The position numbers and the translations under genes were made by a program. Shown here one piece after another: positions 11,401 to 22,577 of a stretch of DNA of 64,000 nucleotides. This DNA is from Ascaphus truei. Its lineage: Eukaryota; Chordata; Amphibia; Anura; Ascaphidae. Numbering within the stretch: position 1 is the first letter of the stretch; the number at the start of each line of letters is the position of its first letter. The notes under the pieces are model-generated. The model saw only the letters and a list, made by a program, of their open reading frames with translations, did not search any database and had not been told where the DNA came from. The stretch is taken from NCBI GenBank assembly GCA_036426205.1, contig CM071574.1, positions 11,474,099 through 11,538,098 of the forward strand. The letters run 5' to 3'.

Positions 11401-12014
11401 AGTATTTTTTCCCTATGTACAGTAAATTTAAACTTGGCAGAAAACCATCAGTTCATTTGGGGCACCATGACTGCACAAAAGGCAAATTGAAAGTTGATAT
11501 CCCCATACTTCCAATTTCCGGAGATTTCCTCTTTTCTGTGAGATCTCTTCTAAGATTTCAACCATCTTCTTTTTCTTTGTAAAATATTTTAAACTTGGAA
11601 AGGTTGTACAGTATTCCCTTTATCTCTACCCTGTGTCATCAGCACAATCTGCCTGAGTCACCTTTTGCTTCTTATTCCCTGTTTGATTCAATAGCTGGTA
11701 GGAGCTTGCATAAAAAAAATATAACATCAGCAATTCGGCATGGAGAACAAAGCAATTCATAGACCTTGGTAAAAACAACTGTAGTTCATTAAGAAACGAT
11801 TACATTTACATTTTCATTTTAAGGATGATCAAATTTGTTTAAGGAAGCCAATTACAGTGGGAAATGATTTACATTTTTTCGGGAGCGTAGTGGACCTTTC
11901 CTCCCACCAAACCCCAATTGGAGCAGGAGTTTTCATCCTTCACTCAGGGAAGCTAAGCCAGTATTCAATATTAGTTTCTAAGCTGGGTAGTTTTTCATGC
12001 GTCTTTTCAGGTCA
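11401..12014. other. Intron sequence, nothing recognised
   Basis: No feature I can support beyond simple AT-richness. Confidence 0.5.
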
Positions 12015-13340
12015 TAGTTACATAGTTACATAGTACATGAGGATGAAAAAAGACATAGGTCCATCAAGTTCAACCTATGCTAAATTTAGACAACAGATAC
12101 TTTATCCTATATCTATACTTACTTATTGATCCAGAGGAAGGCAAACAAAAAAACCCATTAAGGGAAAAAAATTAATTCCTTCCTGACTCCAAGAATTGGC
12201 AATCGGATTAATTCCTGGATCAACAACCTTCCCATGTATACTTATTTGTTATATCCCTGTATACCTTTCCCATCTAAAAATATGTACAACCTTTTTTTGA
12301 ACAAATCTATTGTATCTGCCATCACAGTCTCCATGGGTAATTAATTCCACATTTTAACTGCCCTTACTGTAAAGAACCCTTTCCTTTGTTGCTGGTGAAA
12401 TTTCCTTTCCTCCAACCTTAAGGGATGGCCCCGAGTCCTTAGTACTGCCCGTGGGATGGATAGTTCTTTTGAAAGCTCCTTGTATTGTCCCAAATATATT
12501 TGTATATAGTTATCATATCCCCTCTTAGACGCCTCTTTTCTAATGTAAATAAATCTAATTTAGCTAGCCTCTCCTCATAAGTTAGATTGTCCATCCCCTT
12601 TATTAATTTGGTGGCTCTTCTTTGCACTCTCTCTAGTTCCATAATGTATTTTCTTAGGATTGGTGCCCAAAATTCTACTCCATATTCAAGGTGTGGTCTT
12701 ACTAGTGCTTTGTAAAGGGGCATAATTATGTTTACTTCCCTTCCATCCATTGCCCGTTTGATGCAAGATAAGATCTTGTTTGCCTTTGCAGCTACTGCAT
12801 GACATTGGGCACTATTGCTAAGCCTGCAGTCTACAAGCACTCCTAAATCCTTCTCCATCAAGGATTCCCCCAATATATCTCCATTTAATTTGTAAGTCGC
12901 CTTTTTATTCTTGCATCCCAAATGCATAACCTTACATTTATCTGTATTAAACCTCATTTGCCATTTACCTGCCCACGTTTCCAGTCTCTCCAAGTCCTTC
13001 TGAAGAGAAATGACATCCTGCTCTGATTCTATTACCTTACACAATTTAGTATCATCAGCAAAGATGGAGACTTTGCTCTCTATCCCAACCTCAAGGTCAT
13101 TAATAAACAAGTTAAAAAGCAGGGATCCCAGTACCGATCCCTGAGGTACTCCACTCATGACTTTAGCCCAATCTGAAAAAGTTAAATTTATGACAACCCT
13201 CTGTTGTCTGTCCTTTAACCAGTTTTCAATCCAGGTGCATATATTATTACTGAGTCCAATTTTCTTTATTTTGTACACCAACTCCAGGTCACTTCTAAAA
13301 TGTGATGTGGACAATGTTCCCCAAAGAGAAGGTTGGGCAA
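12015..13340 (-). mobile_element. Rex1/CR1-like LINE, 5'-truncated
   Basis: The minus-strand element ends at about 12015 in short tandem units (catagttacatagttacatag), the microsatellite-like 3' tail seen in CR1-group LINEs. It includes the word aagttcaacctatgctaaat, which recurs in an older copy at 57123. The 5' end is truncated within the reverse transcriptase domain; upstream sequence (13341-13440) is unrelated and AT-rich. Confidence 0.8.
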
Positions 13341-13419
13341 CTAATATTTTAAAGTTTCCAGTGTTGCATACCATAATTTCTGAGGTTGAAGTCCTAATCT
13401 TGGCTTTCAAGTTTTTCAT
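12439..13419 (-). CDS. Reverse transcriptase C-terminal half, non-LTR retrotransposon
   Basis: Open frame of 326 codons. RT motifs are clear: GVPQGSVLGSLLFNLFIND at residues ~90-108 and the catalytic FADDTKL at ~120-126. These are followed by thumb and C-terminal sequence (KCKVMHLG, EKDLGVLVD, LYKALVRPHLEYGVEFWAP, ERVQRRATKLI) typical of the CR1/Rex1/Jockey group. The first ~35 residues probably belong to the flank, so the listed start codon is not the original start. No endonuclease domain is present, so it is a dead copy although the frame is uninterrupted. That suggests fairly recent insertion. Confidence 0.85.
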   Translation of the reverse strand: MKNLKAKIRTSTSEIMVCNTGNFKILVAQPSLWGTLSTSHFRSDLELVYKIKKIGLSNNICTWIENWLKDRQQRVVINLTFSDWAKVMSGVPQGSVLGSLLFNLFINDLEVGIESKVSIFADDTKLCKVIESEQDVISLQKDLERLETWAGKWQMRFNTDKCKVMHLGCKNKKATYKLNGDILGESLMEKDLGVLVDCRLSNSAQCHAVAAKANKILSCIKRAMDGREVNIIMPLYKALVRPHLEYGVEFWAPILRKYIMELERVQRRATKLIKGMDNLTYEERLAKLDLFTLEKRRLRGDMITIYKYIWDNTRSFQKNYPSHGQY

Positions 13420-13439
13420 TTTTTTAGTTATTTTTTAAA

Positions 13440-15157
13440 AAATATCTCCATGTGTGTACATAAATAGAGGTAGTCATTTATTTACTGTTCTTTTCCCTTT
13501 TCTAACACAGCGCTCTTTTTTTCCAAAAGATCCCGATCTACTTTCTGGGTCTACTATTTGCACAGTGCACAATGTGCTGCACTGCCATTAAAGAAACTAC
13601 AGTACATACTGCAAACATAATCTTGTGTTACAGACTTGTGAAAGTCATTAGCCCAAGTCTGTCCTTTTCTTATACCATTACGCTTTGAAGACAGGCTGAT
13701 GCTTTTAACAGTAGAAGACAGACCACAGTAATTAATGCAATGCCCTTTTCCTTTAATGTCCTCACCAAAAGGAGTATGAACCGAAATCATAAATTGGTGT
13801 GACATTTATAACATGGTTAAAGAGTGTGACATATGTGGCATAGAAAAAGAGACATCTTATCTTGATTTATAGAATCTCAGATTGGTCTTTCAATTGTGAA
13901 GAACGGTATTTTAGTGCCTTGTTTTGTGATGAGCCAATATTATATTATTTTCCAAACAACTTCACATTCACAATACTACTGTCATTTAATCTTATGTGAG
14001 TTTAATGTCATGAATAAAACACAGAAAGAAATATGTGAAAAACAAAATACAGACGCTATATGACATCATTGTCTACCATTTTCGTCATTTCTAATTAATT
14101 CTTTATAACATCTTTATGTTCACAATAACAGCGGCCAACCTCTTTGGGGTACATAGTACTTACATGTTGGAATACCTTCATGAACAATATTCATCTTAAA
14201 GGTCTGTTTCTTCCATGAGTCCCTATTTTTTTTTAAATGGTTATGAAGATGAGGGTCTCGAGGCTAAACAACCTTAATTGCCAGTCCCTGGTAAATGACA
14301 TACCTCCGTAGGTGCTGACAGTTACTTCCTAGTTCTTAAATCTCTATTTTGTTTTCCCTGCATGGGACGGGACCGGCACCTTTTGGAGTTAGTAGCTCGG
14401 GAATCAGGATGTCCCCGGAACTGAAATGAGTGCAGTTGTGAATGTTGATGAATTTGACAAACGTTCTCGACTCAAAAATGTGCTACTTTAGCACATCTCT
14501 AGTACTGCATCACTGCCAGAGTCCTAGGCATGCCTGGTGTTTACAGAACTTAAATAAACGTAAATTGCCGGTCTATGAACTCATGAAGAAAAAAAAGAAG
14601 CATTAGAAACATTCTGACCCTTATACTGTCTCAACTGAAGCATAATACCAGGCATCTTGAAGCACAGCCTTGGGAAATTATTGTTTTATAGCCACCGTGT
14701 ATGTCAGGAAATAACCACTTATAATTTGCCAACTACTGTACCATGTGCAGGTTGATGACTCAGTTAGAAATGTGAGAAAATAAAAGGTATATTTATTTTC
14801 TACACATGGTACTTCTTTGCCTTTCCTACTCTATTGGTGGTCAGGTTGAAAAAAACAAGAAATAGTGGGAAACAGTCAGAGCATCACATGTATCTTTTGT
14901 CTGGGATATAATTACCAGGGACCAACCTGTAAAACAGGAAAACTTAGTCATATTAAGTTCAGAAGATGACTGAAAACTAATGCACCTTTTGCTCTGTCAT
15001 GCAGTCATAACATTGTAACCTTCATTTTATCTTTCATAGATCCTGTTGAACGAGCACACTGAATGTATATTATTATATCATTACAAGGAGGTTTAGATGT
15101 GAGAGATAGGGTTTCACCGACTCATAACGTATAGATCCTGCTATTAATGTACACATA
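13440..15157. other. Intron sequence, nothing recognised
   Basis: No convincing repeat or gene. Short frames such as 13554-13805 have no recognisable domain and sit in AT-rich sequence. Confidence 0.5.
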
Positions 15158-15387
15158 CAGCTCAACCACGTTATAACGCGATCCGTTACAATGCGAATCC
15201 GCTTATAACACGATCCAAGCGTCGCTCCCAATTTTCGTATTTATGAATATTTTACAACACAATTATTCATATCTTAAATACTTTATTGCCCAATGCATAC
15301 AATTGTACATTATTTCTAACATGATCCGCTTATAACGCAATGTGATTCTTTGGACCCCAAGCACAGCGTTATAAGGAATTTGAGCTG
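15158..15387 (+). mobile_element. TA-flanked mariner-like MITE, copy 1
   Basis: CAGCTCAACC at the left and TTTGAGCTG at the right lie between TA dinucleotides (15156-15157 and 15388-15389). Inside the ends are repeated ttataacgcgatccg words, also inverted. Related ends occur at 25973-26487, 35277 and 43253. The TA duplication suggests Tc1/mariner mobilisation. No transposase is encoded. Confidence 0.8.
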
Positions 15388-15433
15388 TATTATTTATGTG
15401 CATATGATATGTGCTGCTTTCAAAGCTTTATAA

Positions 15434-15564
15434 CAGGAGTTGGCAACTCCAGTCCTCAAGGGCCACCAACAGGTCTGGTTTTCAGGATATCCAAAGACTG
15501 AGCCACTGAAGCACCAAAACTTTTCTTGTTGGTGGCCCTTGAGGAATGGAGTTGGTCACCCATG
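15434..15564. mobile_element. Palindromic hAT-like MITE with 8-bp duplication
   Basis: Begins caggagttggcaactccagt and ends tggagttggtcacccatg; most of the unit is self-complementary. It is flanked by ctttataa (15426-15433) and ttttataa (15565-15572), 7 of 8 matching. Three other partial copies occur in the window (2171, 19837, 57725), plus a terminal stub near 57909. Confidence 0.85.
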
Positions 15565-15847
15565 TTTTATAATAAAACAAACTACAATCTATCAGCTATA
15601 AATATAGACAAGTATCATATGATAGAATAAGATCTACCTTTATCTGCCAATGTCCTGTAGAAGTCAACATTGTCATTCATTGGATTTTCTCATAGATAAA
15701 TGAAAGATTAGTATATTTTTAGTTTTATTAAATGTTTAAGTGTGCTTATGCCACTGATCAAGCACACAGGAAATGCCAGCATGTTGTTATACTGCAGCCT
15801 GAATTCCTTCTGTTCTGGTTCTCAATCCACCATTTTCCCCTGTGAAG

Positions 15848-15958
15848 AAGACATTAGGAACCCTATTTGGTAAGGGTCCTTAAACCATAAGGAATCTTAC
15901 AACCCATTCAAATAAATGGGTCACAAGATGCCTTATGGCTTAGCACTACTTAGTAACG
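15848..15958. mobile_element. Small foldback MITE of the 'cttagtaa' family, copy 2
   Basis: Central inverted words (ccataaggaatcttacaacc and aagatgccttatgg) lie between outer ends resembling those at 2868-3004. Diverged and without a defined duplication. Confidence 0.5.
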
Positions 15959-16480
15959 GTGGCCTTATACAGTAGGCTGACATCCTCAACACAGTTCAGA
16001 GGTACACTGGTACACTGGTACACATGTTCCCCTTTTGGATAAATAAGTTTTTCCAACATGCACACTGTACTATATTTATGACCAGCAAAAATATTACTAT
16101 TACGTAAGAGTTTGGATATTGTTGGGCACTGGGAAATCATCTTGTGTGCAAACACACAGTCATACTGATACTTTCAATTGATCATTTATATCGTTCCTTA
16201 AAAGTTTTCTCACAGAATCCCCAACATACAACTGGATCTCACACGCAAGGTGGCAGTGGCTGCACTGCATGCAGTGACAACTTTGAGGTAATTTGTGATT
16301 GATGTTTAGTTGTGTGGTACATTGTATGAATAAAAACTTTAGGATATAAGTTATTCTCTAAATATTTCATATTTGCATTTGCATACCCCCCCATGGTCTA
16401 ACGTTGTACTACTCGATACGTGACATTACCTATATGCTGCTCATACTGAAAAGTGTTAACTACAAAGTGATTGAGCACAC
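15959..16480. other. Intron sequence, nothing recognised
   Basis: AT-rich with a short tandem (ggtacactggtacactggta near 16001-16022). No gene seen. Confidence 0.5.
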
Positions 16481-16483
16481 TAA

Positions 16484-16803
16484 GGCTGGGGCCATGGTGC
16501 CTTTTCCCCTGCGGAGGGGCGCAGAGGCTGTGAGAAAGCGGTTGCTTTCCCTGGACATGCTAGACGCACCGTGGAGGGCATTCCTAGTGACGTCACAGAG
16601 CTGGTTTGACCTCATTGGGCGAACCGCTCACGTGACCTGTCACGCTGAGAAATCAATTTAACTGATTTCTCATGCTATGCGCGCCCCCTCCTGCTTCCGC
16701 GCAGACGCGCCTGCACGCCGCATGGACGTGAACAGTGCCTTAAGGTAGTCGGTTCGCTCAGTGCAGAAGCCTCCGCACGGTCTGTGGTACCATGGCCCCA
16801 GCC
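16484..16803 (+). mobile_element. TAA-flanked Harbinger-like MITE
   Basis: Perfect terminal inverted repeat GGCTGGGGCCATGGT / ACCATGGCCCCAGCC inside a TAA duplication (16481-16483, 16804-16806). A three-base TWA target is characteristic of PIF/Harbinger. The 320-bp interior is GC-rich and non-coding. Confidence 0.8.
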
Positions 16804-16897
16804 TAATGCTCTGAAAATATTAGGATTGTATCAAAAGTAAAAGTCCCCAAAATAAGAGTTAAAAAATGTCACACAGATAAGGCATAATATATATATA

Positions 16898-17054
16898 CAG
16901 TGGTTGACAAATCACCAAAAAATCTACTCGCCACACAAAAAAAATCTACTCGCCACCTAGTACCAAACGTGTGCTGCTTGGGCCAATATTTACTCGCCCA
17001 GGGGTTAAATCCACTCGCCCGGGGCGAGCAAATGTATAGGTTTGTCGAACACTG
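16898..17054 (+). mobile_element. Short hAT-like MITE (cagtg ends), copy 1
   Basis: Ends are cagtggttgacaaa and gtttgtcgaacactg (15 bp, imperfect), flanked by tatatata on both sides (16890-16897 and 17055-17062). The interior repeats actcgcc words. An inverted second copy lies at 32451-32606. Confidence 0.75.
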
Positions 17055-17073
17055 TATATATATATATATATAT

Positions 17074-17078
<5 letters not shown>

Positions 17079-17126
<48 letters not shown>
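17079..17126 (+). repeat. (GA)n microsatellite
   Basis: About 24 GA units directly after a (TA)n run. Confidence 0.95.
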
Positions 17127-17127
<1 letters not shown>

Positions 17128-17724
17128 CATAGCTGAACTCTGTTCTCATAACACAGCTACTTTAAATGCTCAGTTCAGCATTGTTAGAAGTTGAACTTGT
17201 TTTTATTGCAGTAGCTGTGACTTTCTTCATCAGCAACACTGGTATAAATTGCAAGTGATCAACATGAATACCAATGAAAGGATTATGAAAATAAATATAA
17301 CCCAAGATTAATGCTTGTCATATACTGTATCTCCACAACCCGCTTAATTGTGTGCTCATGCTCTTATCGGACTACAATGTTTTAATGATTGAAATGTTGT
17401 CCCGAATTGATTACTTGGTCATTTTGTTCCATCGCTGCATTGTGCTGCCATCTAGTTCAAGTCTACGAAATGCTACCCATGGGGATTGTGGGGTGAATAA
17501 ATCCCCAGCAAGGAACCGTCTAAAAAATTGGACATGTCATGCATGTTTATACAGTAACAAAATACAAGCAAACAAACAAATATAAGCCCTCTAAAAAGCG
17601 CTGACCTACACACAAACAATTGTGAAAAGGTGATAACAAAATAAGTGATTAACAATAAATTGATATGTGAATGAAGCAGCCTAATGGAACAAAAAAACAA
17701 CAGACTATTCCAAATCTGTAAATA
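17127..17724. other. Intron sequence, nothing recognised
   Basis: No gene or repeat structure I can support before the inverted repeat starting near 17725. Confidence 0.45.
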
Positions 17725-18931
17725 CAAATAAACATACAAATTAATCGTTCCTGGCGCTGTGAAAAAGTCCAAAATACCGTGAACCAACAAGGCAGTCTCT
17801 AGTACAGGCCACGCCTTAGGCAGAATTGATGGTCTGGATAGTGGTTATCAGACGGGGTGTTGTCTTTAAATGATGTTCTGCTGCCTCTGAAAAACGAAAA
17901 AACAGCAGGGCACGCCAATTGTCGTAGTGTGTTTCATCAACTGTCCCCTATCTAAAACCCTAGAATCCTACTTACGGATATGGCTCGCAAAGTACAGTGG
18001 AGAATCTGTGCCACACGTCCCTTCTCCTCAGATCGTCTCTCACGGATCCCCCTGGTCTGGTCTGCAGGATTCTCCCCTCATTCAGCGGTGGTATTGATAG
18101 AAGTAAATCACCTCCAACGCTCCCACGGGGTCAGGGTGGGGGGGGGGGGGGGGGTGGGGGAGGGGTGGAATATGAAACATACTAGTGTGATAACGTACAG
18201 GATTTAATGACACAATGTAAAACGTTAAAATCACACTTACATAAAACAGGGTATCGAATCCGCTCACAATTCCGTCCGCAACCTGCACAGCTCCTATTAA
18301 CCGCCGAGGAGAGGATCGCTGCACCTACACTCGCTTTCCGGTACGACTGTAGCGTGCGGCGACCTCTCCTCGGAGGTAATAGGAGCTGTGCAGGTTGCGA
18401 CGGAATTGTAGCAGTTTCGATACCCTGTTTTTTTATGTAAGTGTGATTTAACGTTTTACTTGTGTCATTAAATCCTGTACGTTATCACACTAGTATTGTT
18501 TCATATTCCACCCACTCCCCCCCACCCTTGCACCCGTGGGAGCGTTGGAGTGATTTACTTCTATCAATACCACCGCTGATTGAGGGAGACTCCTGCAGAC
18601 CAGACCACGTGGATCCGTGAGACGATCTGAGGAGAAGGGACGTTGGCACAGATTCTCTCCACTGTACTTTGCGGCCATATCCGTAAGTAGGATTCTAGGG
18701 TTTTAGATAGGGGACAGTTGATGAAACAACTACGCAATTGGCGTGCCCTGCTGTTTTTTTCGGTTATTTCAGAGGCAGCAGAACATCATTTAAAAGACAA
18801 CACCCTGTCTGATAACCACTATCAAGACCATAACTGCCTCGGAGGCCTGTACTAGAGACTGCCTTGTTGGTTCACGGTATTTTGGACTTTTTTCACAGCG
18901 CCAGGAACGATTAATTTGTATGTTTATATGT
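17725..18931. repeat. 1.2-kb inverted repeat (foldback), ~590-bp arms
   Basis: The arm starting tacaaattaatcgttcctgg pairs with its reverse complement ending near 18920. Pairing continues inwards through cctgtactagagactgcc, the agcagggcacgccaatt block and the aggagctgtgcaggttgc block to a short loop near 18318-18340. The arms differ by mismatches and small indels, notably a poly-G run (18138-18153) in the left arm. There is no coding capacity. It is either a foldback transposon or a tail-to-tail duplication. Confidence 0.9.
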
Positions 18932-19836
18932 TTATACAGTAGTATAATTGCCCCCTACAAAATGAATATAACCAGTAACAAGATTCCACGATAGTAATAT
19001 AACTTTCTTCTGCGAGTTTAAATGACTAAAGTTTGCACCGGCATATATTCTAGTGCTGTAACAGCCATATAGATCACATTCATTTCATGTTGATTATGTT
19101 TAGGATTTAGCAACAATTACTCCCAGTAGCAGTAGACCTTTAACTAAGCTATAGAAAATCTATCATGAAATGACAAACGATGCCGAGTTCCACTCATTGT
19201 TATTTATTGAAAAACTATGCTAAATCCTGATTAGTTGCACTAAATTCTCACATTATTATTACTTATTCAATTCTATTCACTACTGTACTTATGTAGTGGA
19301 AACAAAAGCCAGGAATGTACTTTGGAGTGCATGAAAAGCTACAGTAACCTTGTGTTTTCTTCTTTACTATGTAAATCCCTTATGGAAATTATTTAGTACT
19401 CAGCAATGCATATTGTTGCTTTTGTCGGAAAAGTGAACAGACTATTTTCTAAAAGAATAATTTCAATTTCTAACCTTCTGTTTCGTAATACTTCAACGAT
19501 CATTTAACCACAAAGTAATATGCCAATTCTAGGCCTACTAAAGCAGACGAATGGCCATCTGAAGCATGCTACATAAGCTGATAGCGCTGAATCACTCACA
19601 AAATAAGAATAAAGTAATTATATTAAGCATTACATTTTGTACTGAGGAAATGGGGGGGGAAAAGACAGATACAGTACATAATGTCCTGCTATTTGGGGTC
19701 CATTTGTCATTATCCCACTCTACTTTGGCATAGCAAAACTGTATTTTCTAAATGTATTTTGACATTTGTTTATCGATGCATATAACTATGCTCGGTATTT
19801 CATTAATTTGTTCATTATATATCCATTCCTCTAGAT
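18932..19836. other. Intron sequence, nothing recognised
   Basis: AT-rich with no supported feature. Confidence 0.5.
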
Positions 19837-19925
19837 CAGGGATTGACAATTCCAGTCCTCAATGGCCCCCAACAGGTCAGGTTTTCAGGATATCCCTGCT
19901 TCAGCACAAGTGGCTCAGCACATCT
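19837..19925 (+). mobile_element. Half of a palindromic hAT-like MITE
   Basis: Starts cagggattgacaattccagt and runs through ggtcaggttttcaggatatc to gtggctcagca, matching one arm of the element at 15434-15564. The second arm is missing. Confidence 0.75.
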
Positions 19926-20160
19926 CACCTTAAAGGGACGGAAGCATATGGTACCTGATTGGATGGCTTCCCTCCCTTTAAGGTGACATCACCCAAAAAA
20001 GGAAGGCATCCCATGGTACATCCACCAATTGCAGTAGTGGATATACCATGTGATTGCATTAATTAAGTTTGATAGAGAAGTAATTCTCTGCCAAACGGGA
20101 TGCCTATTCACATGGTACATCCACCAATCGAATTAGTGGATGTACCATGTGTCTGTTAGT
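19926..20160. repeat. Two tandem hairpins (ccatggtacatccacca)
   Basis: Stem-loops at about 20011-20053 and 20111-20152 share the words catggtacatccacca and tggatgtaccatgtg, roughly 100 bp apart. A related motif (atatggtacc) is near 19946. Together they form a degenerate tandem array of palindromic units. Confidence 0.65.
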
Positions 20161-20399
20161 TGTGACATCATATGCCTTATATAAAGCTTATCACATCTCA
20201 TTTGACAGGAAGGAGACAGCAAGGCAACATTTACTGTACCTGTAGAAGAAAAGAAAGACGAAAATAAGATCAAGTACTTACAGTTGACTTCTCTGCAAGC
20301 AATGGAGGATCCTGGACTTCTGCGCATCAAGCTGGAATTCAAGCTGAGGATCAGTGCTTTATTGGTCAAGAATTGATTGGTGCCACAGTTGGTTGAGGA

Positions 20400-21145
20400 G
20401 GATGAGCCTTCATTCCGGCAAGGGTAAGATACACATTTATTGACTATAGGGTCCCCATTGATTGTCAATGTGTTTATCTGTGCCCCCGTTGAAGGCATAG
20501 ATAATCACAGTGATAATCAATGGATTGGATGGCTGGTGTTTGTTTTGATTGTGTTGTAATTTATATTTTATTTTACTGTAATGTGCAGTACTGTATATTT
20601 TAATGTGCAAAAGCGCTATTACCAATATTTGGCTGATGGGGCTTTTGCCCATTCTTGGGTGTGGTGGTAGTGGTGGTAATGGTGGTGGGGGGGGTTGTTA
20701 GTGTATAGGGGGGTGGATAAAGTGTGTAATTGCCCCAGTATGGGTGGCTAGGCCTCCCTGCTGAGTATTGGGAGGGGTTAACCACTTAATTACCACAGCG
20801 GTTACTACTGCTATGGTAATTAAGGTGGTACTGGTGTTTTATTGGTTCGGTATTGACTTTATCTCGTATATTGGTGCAGGTGATGATGAAGAGGAGGATG
20901 GCCTTTATCCTGGCAAGGGTAAGTAAAACATGTATTATGGTAATTTGTATTTTATTATACTGTATATTTGAATATACATACAGATTTGGCTAATAGGGCT
21001 ATTACCCATTCCCATGTGTGGTGCTGGGTGTAGAGGGGGTTGATGAGGATAGTTGCCTCAGGGTGGGTAATAAGGCCTCCCGGGAAGGTATTAGGATGGT
21101 TAACCCCTTTATTAACTTAGCGGTCAGCCACTAAGGTAATGAAGC
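20400..21145 (+). repeat. Tandem ~0.4-kb repeat with hairpin ends
   Basis: Two diverged units each contain a ggcaagggtaag block (20418, 20915), an aggcctccc block (20750, 21074), a gttaacc word, and a short hairpin of the type attaccacagcggtta / ctatggtaattaag (20785-20825; degraded at 21110-21140). The ggcaagggtaag words look like splice donors but there is no coding sequence around them. Confidence 0.6.
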
Positions 21146-21186
21146 TCTGTTTTTATTATATTTGTATTTTTATTACATACAGTACG

Positions 21187-21460
21187 ATTGAAGCAGGTGG
21201 TCTCCGGAGATATCCGGAGCTAACTGCATTACTTTCAGGTCTGGGGACCCCCTGCTTCCCGAGGTACAGGCCTCTGTATCTGGTGCTAGTATCCCCTGCA
21301 AGTTTAAATGTCCCAATCACGTGCTGTGGAAGAATTAAACTTCCAGGAGATACCAGCACCCCATACAGAGGCCTGTACCTCAGGAAGCAGGGGGTCACCA
21401 GACCTGAAAGTAATGCAGTTCAGCTCCAGAAACCACCCCCTGCTTCAATACTACTATATT
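21187..21460. repeat. Foldback element, ~120-bp arms
   Basis: The left arm (gaagcaggtggtctcc through cctctgtatctggtgctagt) pairs with the right arm (ataccagcaccccatacaga through accaccccctgcttc), loop around 21300-21345. Both strands give similar open frames purely because of the symmetry. Confidence 0.85.
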
Positions 21461-21999
21461 TATTACAAATAAAAATTTATTTTTAAATTTGAAAGAGTTG
21501 TGCGGGGAGACACAGAGAGAGAGACCTCTTCTCTCTGTGCAGCTCTTCCAGGCTGGTGCGACCATGTAGGATTAATAAAGCGGGAGTCCCAATCAGAAGC
21601 AGGACCCCCGCTGCATTAATCATTATGGAAAATTATTGGGTTTTTGGGTGTTGGGAAGCCCGAATCGTACCGCAGTGAGGCTCTGGTCAGCTGCAGTTTC
21701 CTTGCGCCCAAAATAAACTTAAATAATACTCTATTTGTTTTAGCAGGTTTATCAGCTTGGTTTGACCAGAACAGTCTGGCAAGGCTTTTATGTAGTTATT
21801 GATGGTTTAGTAAAGCTGTAATCATCATTACCTCCAATCAAGTAGATGTTTCAGTTAAAATCCCAGGATTATAGTATCCTCTCTGTTACATTTCTGAAAA
21901 TGCATCAAGTGATGGGACCTGATTATGCACAGAAGGAGCCGGCACAATGTGAGAACCATTTAAGGAATGAACCCCCACATTGGCACAGATGGATACTTT
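21461..21999. other. Intron sequence, nothing recognised
   Basis: Contains a short purine run (gagacacagagagagagacc). No gene seen. Confidence 0.45.
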
Positions 22000-22176
22000 A
22001 AAAAACACATAGACCTGCGCTTCAAAGAAATAAATGTCTGACCGAATATAGTCCAAGTCAAAGAGCTGGGATGAGTTCCAAGGAAGTATCTTCAATGTAG
22101 TCTCAAACTGTATTCGGACTGGACTATATTCGGTCAGACATTTATTTCTTTGAGGCGCAGGTTTATGTGTTTTTAC
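22000..22176. repeat. Foldback element, ~55-bp near-perfect arms
   Basis: The arm around 22013-22055 (cctgcgcttcaaagaaataa, then atgtctgaccgaatatagtc) is the reverse complement of 22125-22168 with one or two mismatches. The loop is about 70 bp. It is a compact MITE-like hairpin. Confidence 0.85.
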
Positions 22177-22446
22177 TGTGCTTATTGGTTTGTGTGACCT
22201 GTTTTTTTCCTAGCTGCCTCCACTCCAACATTTGAGAGTGTATTTATATATGTTAGTTGCTTAATTGTCACTATTTTTATTTTTGCATTAGCGCTGTTCC
22301 CACTGCCCTTCCCCTTTACAGATGGATACGTTGATGAACTTCATAATTCTTCATACCTTTGTGAGTGACATTTTGTACTTCTCTCTATTGACCTAAATAA
22401 CGTATGTGTATTTCACATTTGGCGTTGCTTTGGGTTTGCACTCTTT

Positions 22447-22577
22447 ATGTAGATTAAGGCCCATGCTTACAAAGTGATGCTATCCTAGATGACACATTAT
22501 CACTGATTCTTCTGTATGGGTTGTGATGGCCAGTACCACAAGCTGTCTCATGGCAGAGCATTGCTTAGTAAATATGC
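22447..22577. mobile_element. Small foldback MITE of the 'cttagtaaat' family, copy 3
   Basis: Ends aggcccatgcttacaaagtg and cattgcttagtaaatatgcc are inverted, as at 2868-3004. Confidence 0.5.

Noticed and set aside
20400..20930. ggcaagggtaag words considered as real exon donors of a host gene
   Set aside because: No open coding sequence upstream, plus-strand orientation opposite to LRP1B, and the words recur in a repeat unit.
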